The notes: a model not told the origin generated them from the letters alone. Positions 8,047 to 17,132 are shown, numbered from the stretch's first letter. The stretch is DNA of 64,000 bases from CAVVEQ01 sp963802095 (GCA_963802095.1 CAWDHI010000006.1:62001-126000); one strand, 5' to 3'. Program-made: numbers and translations.

Positions 8047-9657
8047 ATGTGGAAAAAATTTAAAGAATCACCAGGTTGGTTGAAGACCAGCGCCATAGCA
8101 CTGGTGATAATTGTTGCGGGGTTGATCTGGGGGGTATTCTCCATTCACAACCAACGTCGCACGCAGGTAATAAAAACAGTTCGGAATATGCAAATATTGC
8201 TTATCCGGGAGGGTGCCCGAAACGCAGAAGCCTGGTATAAGCTTAGAGTTGCCAACCAACAAACCGATCCAGACCAAATCATGAGCGAGATTTATACGAA
8301 CTTCGTTGCCAAAAACCACATTCCCGGGATGAGCGAAGTATGGATGACAACATCCAATGATTTTTTCCTTCACCGTGATTTTCCTCCTGAAGATGGTTCG
8401 CAGGGCACAACAATCGCAGAATTCTTTGCGATTCGGAGCGCGCAGGGAGGATCGCACACTGAGAATGTGCTTGCGAGCCTTGAGCAAGGATTACAGGGTA
8501 GTGATTGGTACATTACGGACCCCGGGGCTGGTAAGGAAATTGTATCCTGGGTGCCTGTTTACCTGGGCAACGAAGTGGCTTTTATCGGCTTAGCAGCATT
8601 GGAATCAAAGGTGATGGCAGATGCTGGCGTGGAGGAGGAATTCAAGCGCAATTTCTTCCTGGTGATCATCCTCTCCAGTTTATTGTGCATTGTTTTCTAC
8701 CTGCTCCAACGCGAACAGGGGCATTCCAAGGCATATGCCGCGCGGCTTGAGAAAACCATTCAGGAAAAGACCCGTGAATTGGAAATCACGAATGCCAGGT
8801 ACAAGACGCTCGTAGAGCAGATTACTGCGGTCACATATGTGGACGCGAATGATATGGAATGCACGCCCCTTTATATGAGTCCGCAGATGGAAACGCTTTT
8901 TGGCTATTCTGACCAGGAGTGGAGAACGATCCCCAATTTGTGGCAGGATATGATCCACCCGGATGACCGAGAACGGGTGCTGGCAGAGCATGAGCGAACA
9001 TTCCATTCTGGAGAACCCTTTAATACCGATTACCGGGTGTATACCAAGTGTGGCAAGGTCATCTGGATCCACGACGAGTCCGTCCTGGCGGTCGATCCCA
9101 GTGGGGCGAAAACATGGCAGGGAGTAATGTTCGACATAACCGATCGGAAAGCAATGGAGGATGAATTGCGGTTCCTGGGGCATCATGATTCGCTTACCGG
9201 GCTCTACAGCCGGGCCTTCATGGAGACAGAGATCGAACGCTTGCAGAAAAGCCGGGATTTCCCGGTTTCCATCATCATGAGCGATGTGGATAAACTTAAA
9301 GCGGTCAATGATAAATATGGGCATGCCGTGGGTGATGAAATGCTCCGCCGCGCTGCCAGCGTGATCCGCAGCGCATTTCGGGCGGAGGATATCATTGCCC
9401 GGGTGGGTGGTGATGAATTCGCCGTGGTGCTCCCTTCCACAGACGCGAAAGCCGCGCAGCAGGCAATCGAACGGATCCAGAAGGCGGTGGCCAAGGAGGC
9501 CAAGGCAGCCATTGGCCCAAAATTAAAGATCTCGCTTGGCTGTGCCACTGGCAGCCAGAATGAATCGCTGGAACAGGTACAGCGCAGAGCGGACCGTAAT
9601 ATGTACCAGCAAAAACGGACAAGTTATGCCAGGGAAGAAACAGAACCGGACCCCTGA
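8047..9657 (+). CDS. Membrane sensor diguanylate cyclase (extracytoplasmic sensor-TM-PAS-GGDEF)
   Basis: 536 aa. A transmembrane segment at about residues 13-33, an extracytoplasmic region to about 200, a second segment at about 204-222, a short coiled linker (EKTIQEKTRELEIT), a PAS domain at about 250-375 with the PAC-like end VMFDITDRKAMEDELRF, and a GGDEF domain at about 380-530. The active-site motif is intact (RVGGDEFAVVL) and an inhibitory I-site RxxD (RAED) sits five residues before it, so the enzyme should make cyclic-di-GMP from two GTP and be product-inhibited. The outer part has a dCACHE-like layout but no ligand motif I can name. Single gene with its own promoter. Confidence 0.93.
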   Translation: MWKKFKESPGWLKTSAIALVIIVAGLIWGVFSIHNQRRTQVIKTVRNMQILLIREGARNAEAWYKLRVANQQTDPDQIMSEIYTNFVAKNHIPGMSEVWMTTSNDFFLHRDFPPEDGSQGTTIAEFFAIRSAQGGSHTENVLASLEQGLQGSDWYITDPGAGKEIVSWVPVYLGNEVAFIGLAALESKVMADAGVEEEFKRNFFLVIILSSLLCIVFYLLQREQGHSKAYAARLEKTIQEKTRELEITNARYKTLVEQITAVTYVDANDMECTPLYMSPQMETLFGYSDQEWRTIPNLWQDMIHPDDRERVLAEHERTFHSGEPFNTDYRVYTKCGKVIWIHDESVLAVDPSGAKTWQGVMFDITDRKAMEDELRFLGHHDSLTGLYSRAFMETEIERLQKSRDFPVSIIMSDVDKLKAVNDKYGHAVGDEMLRRAASVIRSAFRAEDIIARVGGDEFAVVLPSTDAKAAQQAIERIQKAVAKEAKAAIGPKLKISLGCATGSQNESLEQVQRRADRNMYQQKRTSYAREETEPDP

Positions 9658-9675
9658 CCGGTTTCTCCAAATTGC

Positions 9676-9704
9676 TTGACATATCCGGTGCAGGTTCTTA
9701 AAAT
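9676..9704 (+). promoter_or_regulatory. Sigma-70 promoter for the mgtE_N/Nramp operon
   Basis: TTGACA at 9676-9681, a 17-base spacer and TAAAAT at 9699-9704, very near consensus. Transcription would start near 9711, leaving a leader of about 280 bases before the ATG at 9994. Confidence 0.7.
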
Positions 9705-9710
9705 AGACGA

Positions 9711-9982
9711 AGTTTGGCACAAAGAATGATAGAGGTTACTGGTTCCATGCAGACTGAAGAAGCGGAAAACAGCGGCGACAGCATCCCCCTTAGTCCCAGG
9801 GGTGCCCCGCGTGTTTCCGCGTTACACGTAATAATTAACTCAGCAGATCAAACCCGGGATGCTTTCTGCACTCCCGGATGTCTGATACAGGAGGTTCCGG
9901 CCTAGTGTTTTTTTAGCCGGAATGATTCCCGCGCGCATTGCCCGCCGGATGATACCTTCTGTATCATCCGGTTTTTATTTTT
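9711..9982 (+). promoter_or_regulatory. Long structured leader with intrinsic terminator, candidate riboswitch/attenuator
   Basis: This stretch has no convincing gene (the short frame at 9714 has no ribosome site). It holds a long imperfect stem (9762-9775 with 9807-9820), a 6-base stem CCGGGA/TCCCGG (9854-9859 with 9872-9877), a 7-base stem TTCCGGC/GCCGGAA (9895-9901 with 9916-9922) and an 11-base terminator. The bases CCGGATG-tct-GATAC at 9874-9888 repeat the left arm of the terminator (CCGGATGATAC, 9945-9955), so they could pair with its right arm and act as an antiterminator. I could not match it to M-box or yybP-ykoY consensus elements. The genes behind it suggest a metal-ion signal. Confidence 0.5.
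9945..9980 (+). terminator. Intrinsic terminator inside the leader of the mgtE_N/Nramp operon
   Basis: A perfect 11-base stem, CCGGATGATAC (9945-9955) with GTATCATCCGG (9961-9971), loop CTTCT, followed by a T-rich run (9972-9980). It lies only 14 bases before the ATG at 9994 and after the predicted promoter, which is where an attenuator sits rather than a normal gene-end terminator. Confidence 0.85.
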
Positions 9983-9993
9983 GGAGGTGGAAG

Positions 9994-11244
9994 ATGGCAT
10001 ATTTGAGTGATGTTGTTGGCAAACCGGTGATTGACGTTGAAGGCGAGAATTTCGGTAAGGTTACAGAGATTCTGGCGATTCGAACGGAGGGGATGCCGCA
10101 CCCAAAGGTCACCGCGGTGCAGGTGAAACACAAGAAATCGCTAATAATGATCCCCATTAGCGATGTAGCGGCGTTGATCGCCCCCATCGTCCCTTTGAAC
10201 AAGAAGATCGAAGAAATCGAGGCTTACATACCCACTGAGACCGAGCTCTACCTGGCGAGAGATATCCTCGACAAGCTGATCATCGATATCAACGGGGTAC
10301 GGGTGGTGCGGGTGAACGACCTGGAGGTCACCCGGGTTAATGGTGATTATTTTATTGCAAATATTGACGTGGGTGTAGGCGGGCTCTTCCGCAGGCTGGG
10401 GATGGGAACAAAAGGAAAAAAGAAGAGCGCCCGAATGGAAAAGCAGGGCGTCATCTCCTGGGATTCTGTGGAATTGCTTTCCACCGACGAGCCCATGCGG
10501 TTGAAGGTTCCCCAGGAGAAACTTGCCGAATTACACCCGGCGGATCTTGCCGATATCCTGGAGGATATGGACCGGCTGGAGAGCGGGCGGTTTGCCAACA
10601 GGTTGGAGATCAGCCAACTGGCCGACACCTTGGAGGAGGTGGAAACCGATTTCCAGGCGCACATTATTGAAGACATGCCAGATGAGAAGTTAGCCGATGT
10701 TCTGGAAGAGATGGCCCCGGATGAAGCCGCCGACCTGCTTGCTGAACTCCCCAAGGATCGTAGCGAAAACCTGCTGGAGTTGATGGAGGACGACGAGGCG
10801 GAAGATGTCCGTAAGCTGCTGGCGTACCCGGAAGAATCTGCGGGGGGTATTATGACCACCGAATACGTATCGATCCCCCCGAAGCTGAACGCGGAGGAAG
10901 CCATCGCGGCAGTACGAGCAGTGGGCGATGAAGTGGAGCAGGTATTCTATGTTTACGTGACGGATGAGGAAAACCACCTAATGGGTGTGTTTTCGCTCAG
11001 CGATCTAATTTTCGCCAACCCGAAGACGCCCATCATGGAATTCATGCACCGCCGGGTTGCGGCGGTGGACCTCTTTGAAACACAGGATGAGGTTGCCAGG
11101 GTGATCGCAAAATACAACCTGTTGGCAGTTCCTGTAGTGGATGCCGAGAATCGTCTTCAGGGAATCGTCACCTCGGACGATGCGCTGGATAAGATCATCC
11201 CCACCGCCTGGAAAAAACACCTACCGCATTTTTACTTGACATAG
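9994..11244 (+). CDS. PRC-barrel / MgtE intracellular N-domain / CBS-pair protein without a membrane domain
   Basis: 416 aa from the ATG at 9994 (GGAGGTGGAAG just before it). Order: PRC-barrel-like beta domain at about 1-80 (YLSDVVGKPVIDVEGENFG) and a second related stretch to about 140; MgtE N-terminal helical domain at about 170-275, with repeated LADxLEEM-type helices; two CBS domains at about 285-415. In a true MgtE Mg2+ channel a five-helix membrane domain would follow; here the protein ends after the CBS pair and a separate Nramp-like transporter gene follows 25 bases later. The likely role is a cytosolic metal- or nucleotide-sensing gate for that transporter, an inference from domain logic. 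Confidence 0.85.
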   Translation: MAYLSDVVGKPVIDVEGENFGKVTEILAIRTEGMPHPKVTAVQVKHKKSLIMIPISDVAALIAPIVPLNKKIEEIEAYIPTETELYLARDILDKLIIDINGVRVVRVNDLEVTRVNGDYFIANIDVGVGGLFRRLGMGTKGKKKSARMEKQGVISWDSVELLSTDEPMRLKVPQEKLAELHPADLADILEDMDRLESGRFANRLEISQLADTLEEVETDFQAHIIEDMPDEKLADVLEEMAPDEAADLLAELPKDRSENLLELMEDDEAEDVRKLLAYPEESAGGIMTTEYVSIPPKLNAEEAIAAVRAVGDEVEQVFYVYVTDEENHLMGVFSLSDLIFANPKTPIMEFMHRRVAAVDLFETQDEVARVIAKYNLLAVPVVDAENRLQGIVTSDDALDKIIPTAWKKHLPHFYLT

Positions 11245-11269
11245 ACTACCTTACGAACCGGGATAAATC

Positions 11270-12547
11270 ATGCAGAGCGTATCCGTCAAAGTTTTTTTCG
11301 CGAAATACTGGAAAATCCTCCTGGTATTCTTTTCGGTTTTCGGCCCGGCCACCATCACCGCCTTCGCCGATAACGACGCCTCGGGGGTTGCCACGTATTC
11401 CATCGCCGGGGCGAAGCTCGGTTATCCGATCCTGTTCCTGTTACCCTATATCACAATATTGCTCGGCGTGACTCAGGAAATGGGCATTCGCCTGGCTGTG
11501 GTCACCCGCAAGGGGCTGGGCGACCTGATCCGCGAGCGGTGGGGGGTGCGCGTCTCGCTGATCGTTTTCGCCGGGCTGTTGCTGGCCAACCTGGCGACGG
11601 TTGTCACCGAAATGGCGGCGATAAAATCCGTGGGTGCCCAAATAGGCATCCCGGCGGTTCCAATCATCCTGGTTTTCATCCTGGTGGCGGTTCTATTTGT
11701 CACCCGGGGAAAATATAAACATACTCAGATCATCATGCTTTTTGCCTGCCTGTTCTTCCTGGTGTATATCTTCGCCGCAATCAAGGTGAAGCCGGATTGG
11801 CAAATGGCGCTCAGCAATCTGATCTGGCCGCATGGGGTGGATTTCACCCCGGCGTACTGGCGCAATTACCTGATCATCGGTTTGGGTGTGCTGGGTACAA
11901 CCATCACTCCCTGGGGGCAGTTCTTTATCAGTAGCTTCTCCTTCGATAAAAAGATCGATGCAGAGAATGTCAAGTATTCGCAATTCGAATCGTATTGGGG
12001 AGCCTTCCTGACTGACTTTTTCTCATTCTTTATGATCGTGGCCACAGCCGCGACTCTCTTTTACGCCAATATCCCGCTCCAGTCCGCAGAGGACGCGGCG
12101 ATGGCCATCAAACCTTTCGCGGGTGAGCTGGCGGGCACGCTTTTCGCGATAGGTATCCTCAACGCCGGTTTCATGGGGCTGGTGATCGTTTCCCTCTCCA
12201 CGGCGTATGCTTTTTCAGAATTCTTCGGGACCTCGGGCAGCCTGGATTATGATTTCAAAACGAGCAAAATGTTTTACATGATCTTCATCGGGCAGCTGGT
12301 GGTCGCGGGGATCATCGCGCTTATCCCCGCGGTTAACCTTTTTACGCTCGCGGTCGCCACGCAAGCGTTGAACGCCATGGTTCTTCCGCTTGTGTTTTTC
12401 TTCCTGATCCGGCTGACCAGCGATCCAAAACTGATGCGGGGAAAACAAAATAAACCGCTGCAACGCAATTTCACCATTGTTTGCACTGTGATCATCCTGC
12501 TGGCATCCGTTGGTACGCTGGTGATGACCTTTTTCCCGAATATATAG
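11270..12547 (+). CDS. Nramp-like (SLC11-family) divalent-metal transporter with altered metal-site motifs
   Basis: 425 aa, about 11 transmembrane helices. The family's first helix is recognisable (FGPATITAFADNDASG), but the canonical DPGN of Mn2+/Fe2+ Nramps reads as DNDASG, and the sixth-helix MPH motif is replaced by TPW (TTITPWGQFF). The methionine that favours transition metals is therefore missing. Nramp-related magnesium transporters are known to lack it, so Mg2+ (or another hard ion) is a possible substrate, in line with the MgtE-type partner encoded just upstream. Membrane location is clear, ion choice is inference. Confidence 0.85.
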   Translation: MQSVSVKVFFAKYWKILLVFFSVFGPATITAFADNDASGVATYSIAGAKLGYPILFLLPYITILLGVTQEMGIRLAVVTRKGLGDLIRERWGVRVSLIVFAGLLLANLATVVTEMAAIKSVGAQIGIPAVPIILVFILVAVLFVTRGKYKHTQIIMLFACLFFLVYIFAAIKVKPDWQMALSNLIWPHGVDFTPAYWRNYLIIGLGVLGTTITPWGQFFISSFSFDKKIDAENVKYSQFESYWGAFLTDFFSFFMIVATAATLFYANIPLQSAEDAAMAIKPFAGELAGTLFAIGILNAGFMGLVIVSLSTAYAFSEFFGTSGSLDYDFKTSKMFYMIFIGQLVVAGIIALIPAVNLFTLAVATQALNAMVLPLVFFFLIRLTSDPKLMRGKQNKPLQRNFTIVCTVIILLASVGTLVMTFFPNI

Positions 12548-12595
12548 CTGGAGAGAAAACCAGTTGATTCGTTGAATGGTTATTTTGTTTTTTGT

Positions 12596-12630
12596 AACCC
12601 GGGCACCGATTTCGTGCCCGGGTTCATTTA
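12596..12630 (+). terminator. Terminator-like hairpin after the Nramp gene
   Basis: Eleven-base stem AACCCGGGCAC (12596-12606) with GTGCCCGGGTT (12614-12624), loop of 7. The following T-rich tract is weak (CATTTA), so termination may be incomplete; it sits between convergent genes. Confidence 0.65.
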
Positions 12631-12693
12631 GGTTGGTGAGGAATGCGGGAAATAACGATGGAGGGATGTGAAAACAGAAAAAAATGATACGGG

Positions 12694-13440
12694 TTAGTCG
12701 TTATTCTTTTTTCCCAGCGAGGCGGCGTAGATGATGAACTCGTGGGTGCCATCCAGACGAATAGCATCATTCAACAGCACATCATCGAAGGCTGCGATGG
12801 CGCACACCCCGCACCCGATGGATTCGGCAGCCAGGTAGAGATTCTGGCAGACGTGACCGGCATCCAGGTGCATATAGCGATACCCGCGCTGATCGTAACG
12901 CCAGCAGGTTCGCTCAGCCACTGCATCCCACAGGAAGGTGACCGCGCTGCGCATCACCTGCTTCTGATCCAGGCAGGCGTGTGTGATCTTTTCGACGATC
13001 TCACCTTTCAAGTCCGTCGCAATCAGCGCATGGCGGGTGGAGATATAGCGGTAAAGACCGGGCTGCAGGTTTTCCACTTTATTGATCAGCAAATAAGTCT
13101 CAAAGGGGTGTCGCGCGCCGGCTGAAGGAACCGTGCGCGAGAGTGCCGGCCGGTCAGTTTTTGATTTTACTCCCTGGGTGCACCACAGCAGGTAGGCAAG
13201 TTCCACCTGCGTGAGGGGCTGGTCGGAATAGGCGCGGATGGTCGTGCGCTGCTCGATCAGGGTACGAAGATCGCTTGAAGGCAGCCTGATTTCAGCCGGG
13301 GAAGGGAGGGGAATCAGATCCAGAGATTCATCCCAGGGGAGCTCCAGCGGGGGCTGCGTAACACCGCTGGCTTGCGCAGGTTTTCCCATATTTTCGTACC
13401 TGGATTCGATCATGAATCGTTCGCCGATAGTTTCTGCCAT
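12694..13440 (-). CDS. SagB/ThcOx-type nitroreductase-fold dehydrogenase
   Basis: 248 aa. RTTIRAYSDQPLTQVELAYL and PSAGARHPFETYLLIN are the FMN-binding start of the SagB-type nitroreductase family, and YMHLDAGHVCQNLYLAAES is the matching helix near the C-terminus. SagB enzymes oxidise azolines to azoles in peptide natural products, but no cyclodehydratase or precursor peptide is seen here, so this stand-alone copy is probably a general FMN oxidoreductase. RBS AGGAG precedes the ATG at 13440. Monocistronic, converging with the Nramp operon. Confidence 0.88.
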   Translation of the reverse strand: MAETIGERFMIESRYENMGKPAQASGVTQPPLELPWDESLDLIPLPSPAEIRLPSSDLRTLIEQRTTIRAYSDQPLTQVELAYLLWCTQGVKSKTDRPALSRTVPSAGARHPFETYLLINKVENLQPGLYRYISTRHALIATDLKGEIVEKITHACLDQKQVMRSAVTFLWDAVAERTCWRYDQRGYRYMHLDAGHVCQNLYLAAESIGCGVCAIAAFDDVLLNDAIRLDGTHEFIIYAASLGKKNND

Positions 13441-13456
13441 GATTAGCTCCTGTTAT

Positions 13457-14071
13457 TTAAATTATTTTTAACATCCGGTGATAACCGGGGGAGTGAAACC
13501 TTTTCTCAAGCCCCGGCGTTCTGATCGTGCTGAACATTTTATATCCTACCGCCTGATAAAGCGTGATCGCTGGGGTGTTGCCAATTTCCACAAGGAGTGA
13601 GATTTTGTGCAACTCTGCCTTGGCAGCCAAATTTTCAGCCTCCGCCAGCAGAACCCTGGCGATGCCCTGCTTCCGAAATGCCGTGGCCACCGCCAGGTGG
13701 GCGATATAATATTCGTCGTTTTCGCATTCCTTTGATGTGAAACCCAGGATGAAATTCGCCAGCAGACGGAGATACTTCCGAATTCCGTAGATCGATAGCG
13801 ACTGCCGGAGGTAGACCCAGTTTCTACCGCCCATTTCGCCACCCGGGAAGGCAACCAGGAGGGCTGCTACTTCCTCTCCCTGCATGCCTAATATCGCCCG
13901 ATCAAAGCTGAAGCGGTTACCAGGCCTGGAGAAAACCTCCTGGAGCGCATGCAGGCAAAAGGCGTGGTCTCCCAAGCCCAGGGCTGCATCCGCGAAGGGA
14001 CCCATTGTGGCGTGCAGAAGCAGGCTGGCAGCCCCGGCCTGGGCGGGTTTGCCGGGAACGTATTCGATCAT
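13457..14071 (-). CDS. GNAT-family N-acetyltransferase
   Basis: 204 aa. The motif-A region (AHLAVATAFRKQGIARVLLAEAENLA) and NTPAITLYQAVGYKMF identify a GNAT fold with the acetyl-CoA loop R-K-Q-G-I-A. Its ATG overlaps the stop of the murJ-like gene by 4 bases, so it is translated after it. The substrate is unknown; pairing with a lipid II flippase does not by itself give a role. Confidence 0.87.
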   Translation of the reverse strand: MIEYVPGKPAQAGAASLLLHATMGPFADAALGLGDHAFCLHALQEVFSRPGNRFSFDRAILGMQGEEVAALLVAFPGGEMGGRNWVYLRQSLSIYGIRKYLRLLANFILGFTSKECENDEYYIAHLAVATAFRKQGIARVLLAEAENLAAKAELHKISLLVEIGNTPAITLYQAVGYKMFSTIRTPGLEKRFHSPGYHRMLKII

Positions 14072-15678
14072 CCCGTTGCATCCTTTGAGGAGAGGCGAAG
14101 GCGGACTGCCCGGATAATCGCCTGAAATTCACCCACCCGCAGCAACCAGATCAGAAGGGCGTAGGTCAGAATGCCAATGACCAACCCACCAAGTAGTATC
14201 AGCCAATCAGAAAAGAGGAGAGAATACTCAAGCCAGAAATAGAGTGCCAGTGCCATCCCAAGTGCAGCAATCCCGGCTTTACCAGCAGCGTTTAGTATCG
14301 TGGTGGAGTGGAGCCCATGCAGGCGACGACGCATCAGGAAAAGCAGCACAGCCATCTCAATCGTCGTTGCCAGGGTATTGGCAAGGGCCAACCCTCCCAG
14401 AGGCATCCACCCGGCGCTTTGGAATATATCTGTGAAAAGGAAGCTGAAACCCAGGTTCAAAGTCATGGCAACCGCGCCGACGATTACCGGAGTGCGGGTA
14501 TCGTGCAACGCGTAGAAAGCGCGGCTGGTGATCTCCACCAGGGAATGGCTGACCAGCCCCAGGCTGTACCACAGCAACGCCCAGGCGACCATCGCCGTGG
14601 AAGCCGCGGTGAAAACCCCGCCGCGCTGGTAGAGGGCGGAAACCAGCGGGACGCGCAGGAGGATCAGACCGACTGCTGCGGGAATGGAAAGCAGCAACAA
14701 CCCGCGCAGTACAGCGGCGAGGGAGGAGCGCATCTCTACCTGTTTCCCCTCAGCGACCTGCCTGGAAAATGAGGGAAGCGCGGCGATGGCGATGGATTGG
14801 GCGATGGCCATCTCGGGCATGAGCATCAGGCTGAAAGCGAGAACGAGAGCCGAAGCGCTGCCGGCGGGCAGGCTGAGGGCGATGATGGTATTTACTATGA
14901 AGTTAAGCTGGACAATGGCTACACCAAAAATGCGCGGGATGAACAGGCGAATGACCTCGCGCACCTCTGCCATTTTCCAGAAAAATGAGAACTGATAATT
15001 GAAATTGAGCCTGAGGATGGATGGCACCTGCACAACAAGGTGAAGGATACTGCCAAGCAGTGCCCCCCAGGCCAGTCGGCTGATGCCCAGGTATTCCGGC
15101 AGAAGCAGCACCCCGGCTATCATCCCCAATGAGTACATGGCGGGGGCAATGGCAGGGATCCAGAACTGCTGGTGACTGTTCAGGATACCCATCAGGATGC
15201 CGCTGACGCCGAAAATGATGATGGTTGGAAGCAGGATGCGCAACAGGTTGGTGGTGAGAGCCATCTGACCGATATTAACGCCGGGGTTGAGGATGAAAAG
15301 CACATTCTCCACGATGGCGGGTGCGAAAATGACTCCAAGGAGAGTGATGAAAGCAAGGCTTACCACGAGCAGGTTGATGATCCCGGATGCCAGCCGCCAG
15401 CTGCCTTCCGTGTCGCGGCGGGTGAGGAATGCAGTGAAAACCGGGATGAACGCCGAGCCGAGCGCACCCCCGGCGATGAGGTTGAACAGCAGCTCTGCCA
15501 CCCGGTTGGCAGCGTTGAAGGAATCCAGGTCCGCGCCGGTGCCGAACGTGCGATAGATCACCATTCCGCGGATCAGACCAACCAGGTTGCTCAAAATAAA
15601 GGCTGCCATCACCGTTCCCGCGGCGCGGGCTATATGGCGATTAGTTGATTGCAAGGAGGTTTCCAGCGATGTGCTCAT
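14068..15678 (-). CDS. murJ: Lipid II flippase MurJ/MviN family
   Basis: 536 aa from the ATG at 15678; the frame is open further upstream to 15843 but that part overlaps the neighbouring gene and has no family similarity. The N-terminus ARAAGTVMAAFILSNLVGLIRG and GSAFIPVFTAFLTRRD are classic MviN/MurJ motifs, and the protein has about 14 membrane segments. MurJ moves the peptidoglycan precursor lipid II across the cytoplasmic membrane. A GNAT gene follows with a 4-base overlap. Confidence 0.92.
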   Translation of the reverse strand: MSTSLETSLQSTNRHIARAAGTVMAAFILSNLVGLIRGMVIYRTFGTGADLDSFNAANRVAELLFNLIAGGALGSAFIPVFTAFLTRRDTEGSWRLASGIINLLVVSLAFITLLGVIFAPAIVENVLFILNPGVNIGQMALTTNLLRILLPTIIIFGVSGILMGILNSHQQFWIPAIAPAMYSLGMIAGVLLLPEYLGISRLAWGALLGSILHLVVQVPSILRLNFNYQFSFFWKMAEVREVIRLFIPRIFGVAIVQLNFIVNTIIALSLPAGSASALVLAFSLMLMPEMAIAQSIAIAALPSFSRQVAEGKQVEMRSSLAAVLRGLLLLSIPAAVGLILLRVPLVSALYQRGGVFTAASTAMVAWALLWYSLGLVSHSLVEITSRAFYALHDTRTPVIVGAVAMTLNLGFSFLFTDIFQSAGWMPLGGLALANTLATTIEMAVLLFLMRRRLHGLHSTTILNAAGKAGIAALGMALALYFWLEYSLLFSDWLILLGGLVIGILTYALLIWLLRVGEFQAIIRAVRLRLSSKDATG

Positions 15679-15715
15679 GCGGGTTCGATTATAACGGAGG
15701 CGGGTTACCCCCTGT

Positions 15716-16192
15716 TCATTCCTTGGGATTGACGCGCAGGGATGGGTTGTGGGTAGAGACCGCCCGGTACCAATCCTCCGAGCCATCGAAGGGGAGGTTT
15801 TCCAGATCCGAAAGCATGTTGATGGCAAAAGGATCCATCGCAATCATTCTCTTGATCTCGGTGATATTCTCCTCCATGGAAAGCTCGCTGGCAGATGCCT
15901 TCATTCTGCGTGCCCCCACCCACAATTCCACCCTGGGATCTGCGGAAGCGTTGCGATACCAATCCGATCTTCCTCCCCAACCTGTCATCACGAGGTAGCC
16001 CTTTGTGGAGGGTTCCAAGGCATACCCCAATGCGGTTTGGCGGGGTTTTCCGGTTTTACGGCCACGGGTAGTGAGAATGAGGATGCGGTTTTCGATGGGC
16101 TTTTGCAGACCCAACCGGTATTGAAGGATCGGCAGTCGGAGGATGAAGCGCAGCAACCTGCCCGGCGGCTTACGGAGGAAACGGGTCACCAT
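15716..16192 (-). CDS. Deazaflavin(F420)-dependent nitroreductase-family protein
   Basis: 158 aa from the ATG at 16192. ILTTRGRKTGKPRQTALGY is the conserved RGRKTG motif of the Ddn-like split-barrel family that uses coenzyme F420 or binds FMN/heme, and GGRSDWYRNASADPRVEL is the second conserved segment. A GTG at 16234 gives 14 more residues and lies 7 bases after a TATAAT box, so a leaderless start there is possible. It is divergent in function from its neighbours; F420 use is family knowledge, not visible here. A second member lies at 34987. Confidence 0.85.
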   Translation of the reverse strand: MVTRFLRKPPGRLLRFILRLPILQYRLGLQKPIENRILILTTRGRKTGKPRQTALGYALEPSTKGYLVMTGWGGRSDWYRNASADPRVELWVGARRMKASASELSMEENITEIKRMIAMDPFAINMLSDLENLPFDGSEDWYRAVSTHNPSLRVNPKE

Positions 16193-16361
16193 CCAGGATT
16201 GCAACCGCAGGTAGGCTCTATCGTGGATGCTCACGATATAAATTATATACAAGAAGATCAGTGTTGATTTGCTGGTTCGGTGAATGGTTGAATTGCTTCT
16301 CGTTTTGGGTAAAAACGGAACGCCAATATTAAATAAATATTTCATATAATAGAAAAACGAA

Positions 16362-17126
16362 TTAAGGCTGGGCGATAAAAAATTTAAAGATATCCTTGGG
16401 CAGGTCGTAAGCTTCGCTGAGGAGTGCGGGGGTGAGCACTTCGGCCGGTATGCCCGCGGCGACCACTTTTCCCCCCACCAGCAGAGCGGCCTTATCCGCA
16501 AAGCGCACGGCCATATTGATATCATGCAACACCGCAAGCACCCCGAGGTTCTTTTCTTTAGCCAGCGCGCGGATCTGATCCAGGATGGTGATCTGGTAAT
16601 GCAGGTCCAGGTGGGTGACCGGCTCATCCAGCAGAAGCACACGTGGCTGCTGCGCAAGCGCCCTGGCGAGAAGCAGCCTTTGCTGCTCGCCACCAGAGAG
16701 CTCGCCCACCCGGCGCTGGGCCAAGGAGAAGGTATCAGTTTGGCGCATGGCTTCGCGAACGATCTCTTCATCGGTACCTGAAGCCTGGCCCAACCAATTA
16801 AGATGCGGGGTTCGCCCGAGGGCGACCGTCTCCCAGGCTGTGAACGCGGGCGGGAGATTGCGCGCCTGGGGAACGATCGCAAAGATCTGCGCCCGTTCAG
16901 AATTGCTCAATCCAACCAGGTTGCGGCCTTCAAAGGAGATTCTACCGGAAGCTGCCGGCACAACGCCGCTGAGAGCGCGGATGAGGGTGGTTTTTCCCGC
17001 CCCGTTGGGGCCGACCACGACCAGCACAGATCGATCATCCAGGCTGAGACTGACATCCTTTAAGACATCCCGCTCCGTGTAGGAGACGGTGAGGTTACTT
17101 ATTTCGAGTAGGGGTAAATTTGCCAT
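16362..17126 (-). CDS. btuD: Cobalamin-type ABC importer, ATP-binding protein
   Basis: 254 aa. Walker A VVVGPNGAGKTTLIRAL, signature LSGGEQQRLLLARAL, Walker B VLLLDEPVTHLD and a switch His in VLHDINM are all intact. It belongs to the FecE/BtuD group that powers uptake of cobalamin, haem or siderophores. It follows the permease gene after 6 bases; the riboswitch at the head of the operon points to vitamin B12. Confidence 0.9.
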   Translation of the reverse strand: MANLPLLEISNLTVSYTERDVLKDVSLSLDDRSVLVVVGPNGAGKTTLIRALSGVVPAASGRISFEGRNLVGLSNSERAQIFAIVPQARNLPPAFTAWETVALGRTPHLNWLGQASGTDEEIVREAMRQTDTFSLAQRRVGELSGGEQQRLLLARALAQQPRVLLLDEPVTHLDLHYQITILDQIRALAKEKNLGVLAVLHDINMAVRFADKAALLVGGKVVAAGIPAEVLTPALLSEAYDLPKDIFKFFIAQP

Positions 17127-17132
17127 AAATTA

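Noticed and set aside
9714..9905. Short open frame of 63 codons in the leader
   Set aside because: No ribosome site and composition unlike a protein; the region forms stems and a terminator instead. A leader peptide remains possible but unsupported.
15719..16882. A 388-codon minus frame joining the F420-type protein to sequence of the ABC ATPase
   Set aside because: The upstream 200 residues are the shadow of btuD in another frame; the real protein starts at 16192 or 16234.
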